A stretch of 7,600 nucleotides of DNA, from the NCBI GenBank assembly GCA_002404835.1, contig DHKM01000019.1, positions 1 to 7,600 of the forward strand, read 5' to 3'. Under the pieces are notes generated by a model. That model did not search any database and had not been told where the DNA came from. It was given only the letters and a program-made list of their open reading frames with translations. Numbering within the stretch: the stretch's first letter is position 1; every line of letters begins with the position of its first letter. Shown piece by piece: positions 6,410 to 7,600 of this stretch. The translations under genes were made by a program, and so were the position numbers. The DNA is from Caryophanales bacterium UBA4694. Lineage in GTDB: Bacteria > Bacillota_I > Bacilli_A > RFN20 > CAG-288.

Positions 6410-7433
6410 ATATTTTTTTCTTTATGACATTTTTCTTCTTCTTTTTCGGGAAATATACCGTTTTTTCTGATTTTATGATCTTTGACAGCAGAATACGCAT
6501 TCCGAGTTCCTCTCCGTATTTGGAATTCAGCCAGGCCTTATAAGAGATGAAGCAGAGCCTATCATCCAGACCAGATGCCTTCGTACCCGGGTGCTTCCTC
6601 ATCTCATTGACAAGAAGCGCGGAATAATCGTTTATCGGCTTCATGAGCTTCAGCGATTCCTTTGTCTTCGGAATGGACTTCACGACCTTGTCCTTGAGCT
6701 TCTCATTCCGGATCAGAACCTTATGGGATTTGTCCGCGTCATGGACAAGGAGGGTGACATCATCCATCCTTCCGGAAAAGCAGCACAGGATGCTCAGTAC
6801 GTCGACCTTCCCGGTCTTCATGACCCTGCAGAACATCGTTCCGTGTTCATCGTATCCAATACAAACGCATGCATTGGAAAAACCGAGTCCTGACTTCCGG
6901 CATTCGTCTTCTTCCTTCGATGTCCCTTTCCCGTTCGCAAAATGGAAATACACCTCATCGATCCAGGTCTTCCCTTTGAATTGGGCCTTGTCGATCCATG
7001 CCGTGGCAATGGAAAACGCCCTTTTTTGCCATAGAATCACGGTTTTCGGTGAAAGACCGATTATGACACAGCAGGATTTAACGGAGAGGTCCAGATAGAT
7101 GCATTTGGCAAGATCGAGAAGTTCGGAGGCCGTCAGCTTCGAGGAGTGAAGATTCTTGCCATCGGAAACGACGTATATCTTTCCGCACTTCTTGCATCTG
7201 TAACGCTGGATACCCTGTCTTGTTTTTCCGTATCTTGAGTATTCCAAGCAGTGACAGTAAGGACATTCCGCTGATATTCTCGATTCTCGCGAAGATAGTC
7301 CCTCTTTCTCGAAGGTGTGCTTCTTTCTTTCCTTCTTTTTCTCGGTTCTTTGGAGATTCTGTTTATCGAAAAGCTCATCGACGGAAAGACCAGCATACCT
7401 CTCCGAGTATGCAGAAAAACTCTTTTTCTTCAT
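6408..7433 (-). CDS. Transposase, IS1595-like (zinc-ribbon plus DDE-type)
   Basis: A DDE-type transposase of 341 residues that would cut and join the ends of its own element. A charged N-terminus (1-50) precedes a zinc ribbon with CPYC (57-60) and CKKC (80-83). A helix-turn-helix region follows (about 102-135, with the SVKSCCVIIGLSPKTVILWQ pattern). The catalytic domain shows Asp159 in TWIDE, Asp232 or Asp234 in HDADKSH, and the INDY...MRKHPGTKASGLD stretch (267-290), which matches the N...K part of the DDNK arrangement of this family. The tail is very lysine-rich. I chose the ATG at 7433. A TTG in the same frame at 7442 is the only other upstream start, but it lies just two bases from the GAGGG ribosome binding site (7445-7449), against 11 for the ATG. 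A TGA further upstream closes the frame. Translation is probably controlled by the leader structure. Confidence 0.88.
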   Translation of the reverse strand: MKKKSFSAYSERYAGLSVDELFDKQNLQRTEKKKERKKHTFEKEGLSSRESRISAECPYCHCLEYSRYGKTRQGIQRYRCKKCGKIYVVSDGKNLHSSKLTASELLDLAKCIYLDLSVKSCCVIIGLSPKTVILWQKRAFSIATAWIDKAQFKGKTWIDEVYFHFANGKGTSKEEDECRKSGLGFSNACVCIGYDEHGTMFCRVMKTGKVDVLSILCCFSGRMDDVTLLVHDADKSHKVLIRNEKLKDKVVKSIPKTKESLKLMKPINDYSALLVNEMRKHPGTKASGLDDRLCFISYKAWLNSKYGEELGMRILLSKIIKSEKTVYFPKKKKKNVIKKKI

Positions 7434-7533
7434 TGGCGACAATTCCCTCTGATATCAGTGGGAAGACTACGAGGGAATCAGTCGCCAAACTTACCTAAGA
7501 TAGTCTTCCCACTGACATCACCTAAGTTTGGCA
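7433..7533 (-). promoter_or_regulatory. Transposase leader built of three interleaved inverted repeats
   Basis: Read along the minus-strand RNA, the arms are in the order C', B', C, A', B, A, then the start codon. C' (7532-7523) pairs with C (7493-7484), 10 of 10. B' (7520-7501) pairs with B (7469-7450), 19 of 20. A' (7488-7471) pairs with A (7449-7433), 17 against 18 with a small internal irregularity. Arm A holds the GAGGG ribosome binding site and the first base of the ATG, so the A'-A stem would block translation. The B'-B stem encloses A' in its loop and would leave A free. C overlaps A' by five bases, so C'-C and A'-A also compete. Such an arrangement suits a translational switch limiting transposase, in the spirit of the read-through protection known in IS10 and IS50. 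The switching itself is inference. Confidence 0.7.
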
Positions 7534-7539
7534 GAAAAT

Positions 7540-7548
7540 ATTGTATCA
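7540..7548 (-). promoter_or_regulatory. Extended -10 promoter of the transposase gene
   Basis: TGATACAAT on the minus strand is an extended -10 (TGn plus TACAAT, five of six to TATAAT). No good -35 is present at 16-18 bases, which is normal for extended -10 promoters. Transcription would start about 7532-7534, exactly at the outer arm of the folded leader, which supports both calls. Confidence 0.5.
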
Positions 7549-7573
7549 AAAAAGTGGAGAAAGTGGGTATAAC

Positions 7574-7600
7574 GACCAACACTATTCTCCATTAATCGAA
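7574..7600. repeat. Right terminal inverted repeat of the insertion sequence
   Basis: Exact 27-base reverse complement of 6383-6409. It ends at the final base of the window, so further matching bases outside cannot be excluded. Just inside lie two copies of AAAGTGG (7551-7557 and 7560-7566), nine bases apart, which have no match at the left end. Confidence 0.95.

Larger units (their letters stand above)
6383..7600 (-). mobile_element. Insertion sequence, IS1595-like, apparently complete
   Basis: A 1218-bp element with one transposase gene is bounded by perfect 27-bp inverted repeats. The left repeat starts at 6383 and the right ends at 7600, the last base of the window, so the ends could extend further and the right flank cannot be seen. 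IS1595-family elements usually make an 8-bp target duplication; the left flank would then be AAAAGTTT (6375-6382), which should reappear just after 7600. The transposase frame is intact, so the element may be active. The element lies 69 bases upstream of the sigma operon and is transcribed toward it. Confidence 0.85.

Noticed and set aside
6643..7098. 151-codon plus-strand frame opposite the transposase
   Set aside because: It is antisense to an intact transposase with zinc-ribbon and DDE motifs. It has no ribosome binding site that I can see and no recognisable domain.
1..7600. CRISPR array or other tandem repeat array
   Set aside because: No regularly spaced direct repeats were seen; the only marked repeats are the insertion-sequence ends and its leader arms.

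Overview
The window looks like an accessory region from a low-GC Gram-positive bacterium. The evidence is AAGGAG-type ribosome binding sites, standard TGG tryptophan codons, a secreted protease with a simple Sec-type signal, and a VirB4-type ATPase of the kind found in Firmicute conjugative elements. A Firmicute, perhaps Erysipelotrichia-like, is my best guess. That is an impression from overall character, not from a marker gene.

Layout, left to right. (1) Positions 1-2058 (+) hold the 3' part of a VirB4/TraC-family conjugation ATPase, cut by the left edge. (2) Positions 2059-2324 are a non-coding gap. It carries a good extended -10 promoter, a folded RNA-like segment of about 145 nt and a rho-independent terminator on the plus strand, followed at once by a terminator facing the other way. 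The gap separates two convergent transcription units and probably encodes a small RNA I cannot name. (3) Positions 6313 down to 2325 (-) form a tight three-gene operon with overlapping ends: an ECF sigma factor, a single-pass membrane protein in the anti-sigma position, and a 909-residue secreted zinc metalloprotease with accessory beta domains. (4) Positions 6383-7600 are an apparently complete insertion sequence with an IS1595-like transposase and perfect 27-bp terminal inverted repeats, the right one ending exactly at the window edge.

How the parts may work together. Overlapping genes suggest that the sigma factor, its presumed membrane partner and the protease are translated together, so the sigma/membrane pair may couple an envelope signal to release of the protease. 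The insertion sequence sits 69 bp upstream of the sigma gene in the same orientation, with no clear terminator between, so it could alter or drive the operon. The transposase leader (about 7433-7533) is built almost wholly from three interleaved inverted repeats. One would bury the transposase ribosome binding site and start codon, and another would free them. This leader, the orphan small-RNA locus and the sigma/membrane-protein/protease operon are the three points most worth following up.
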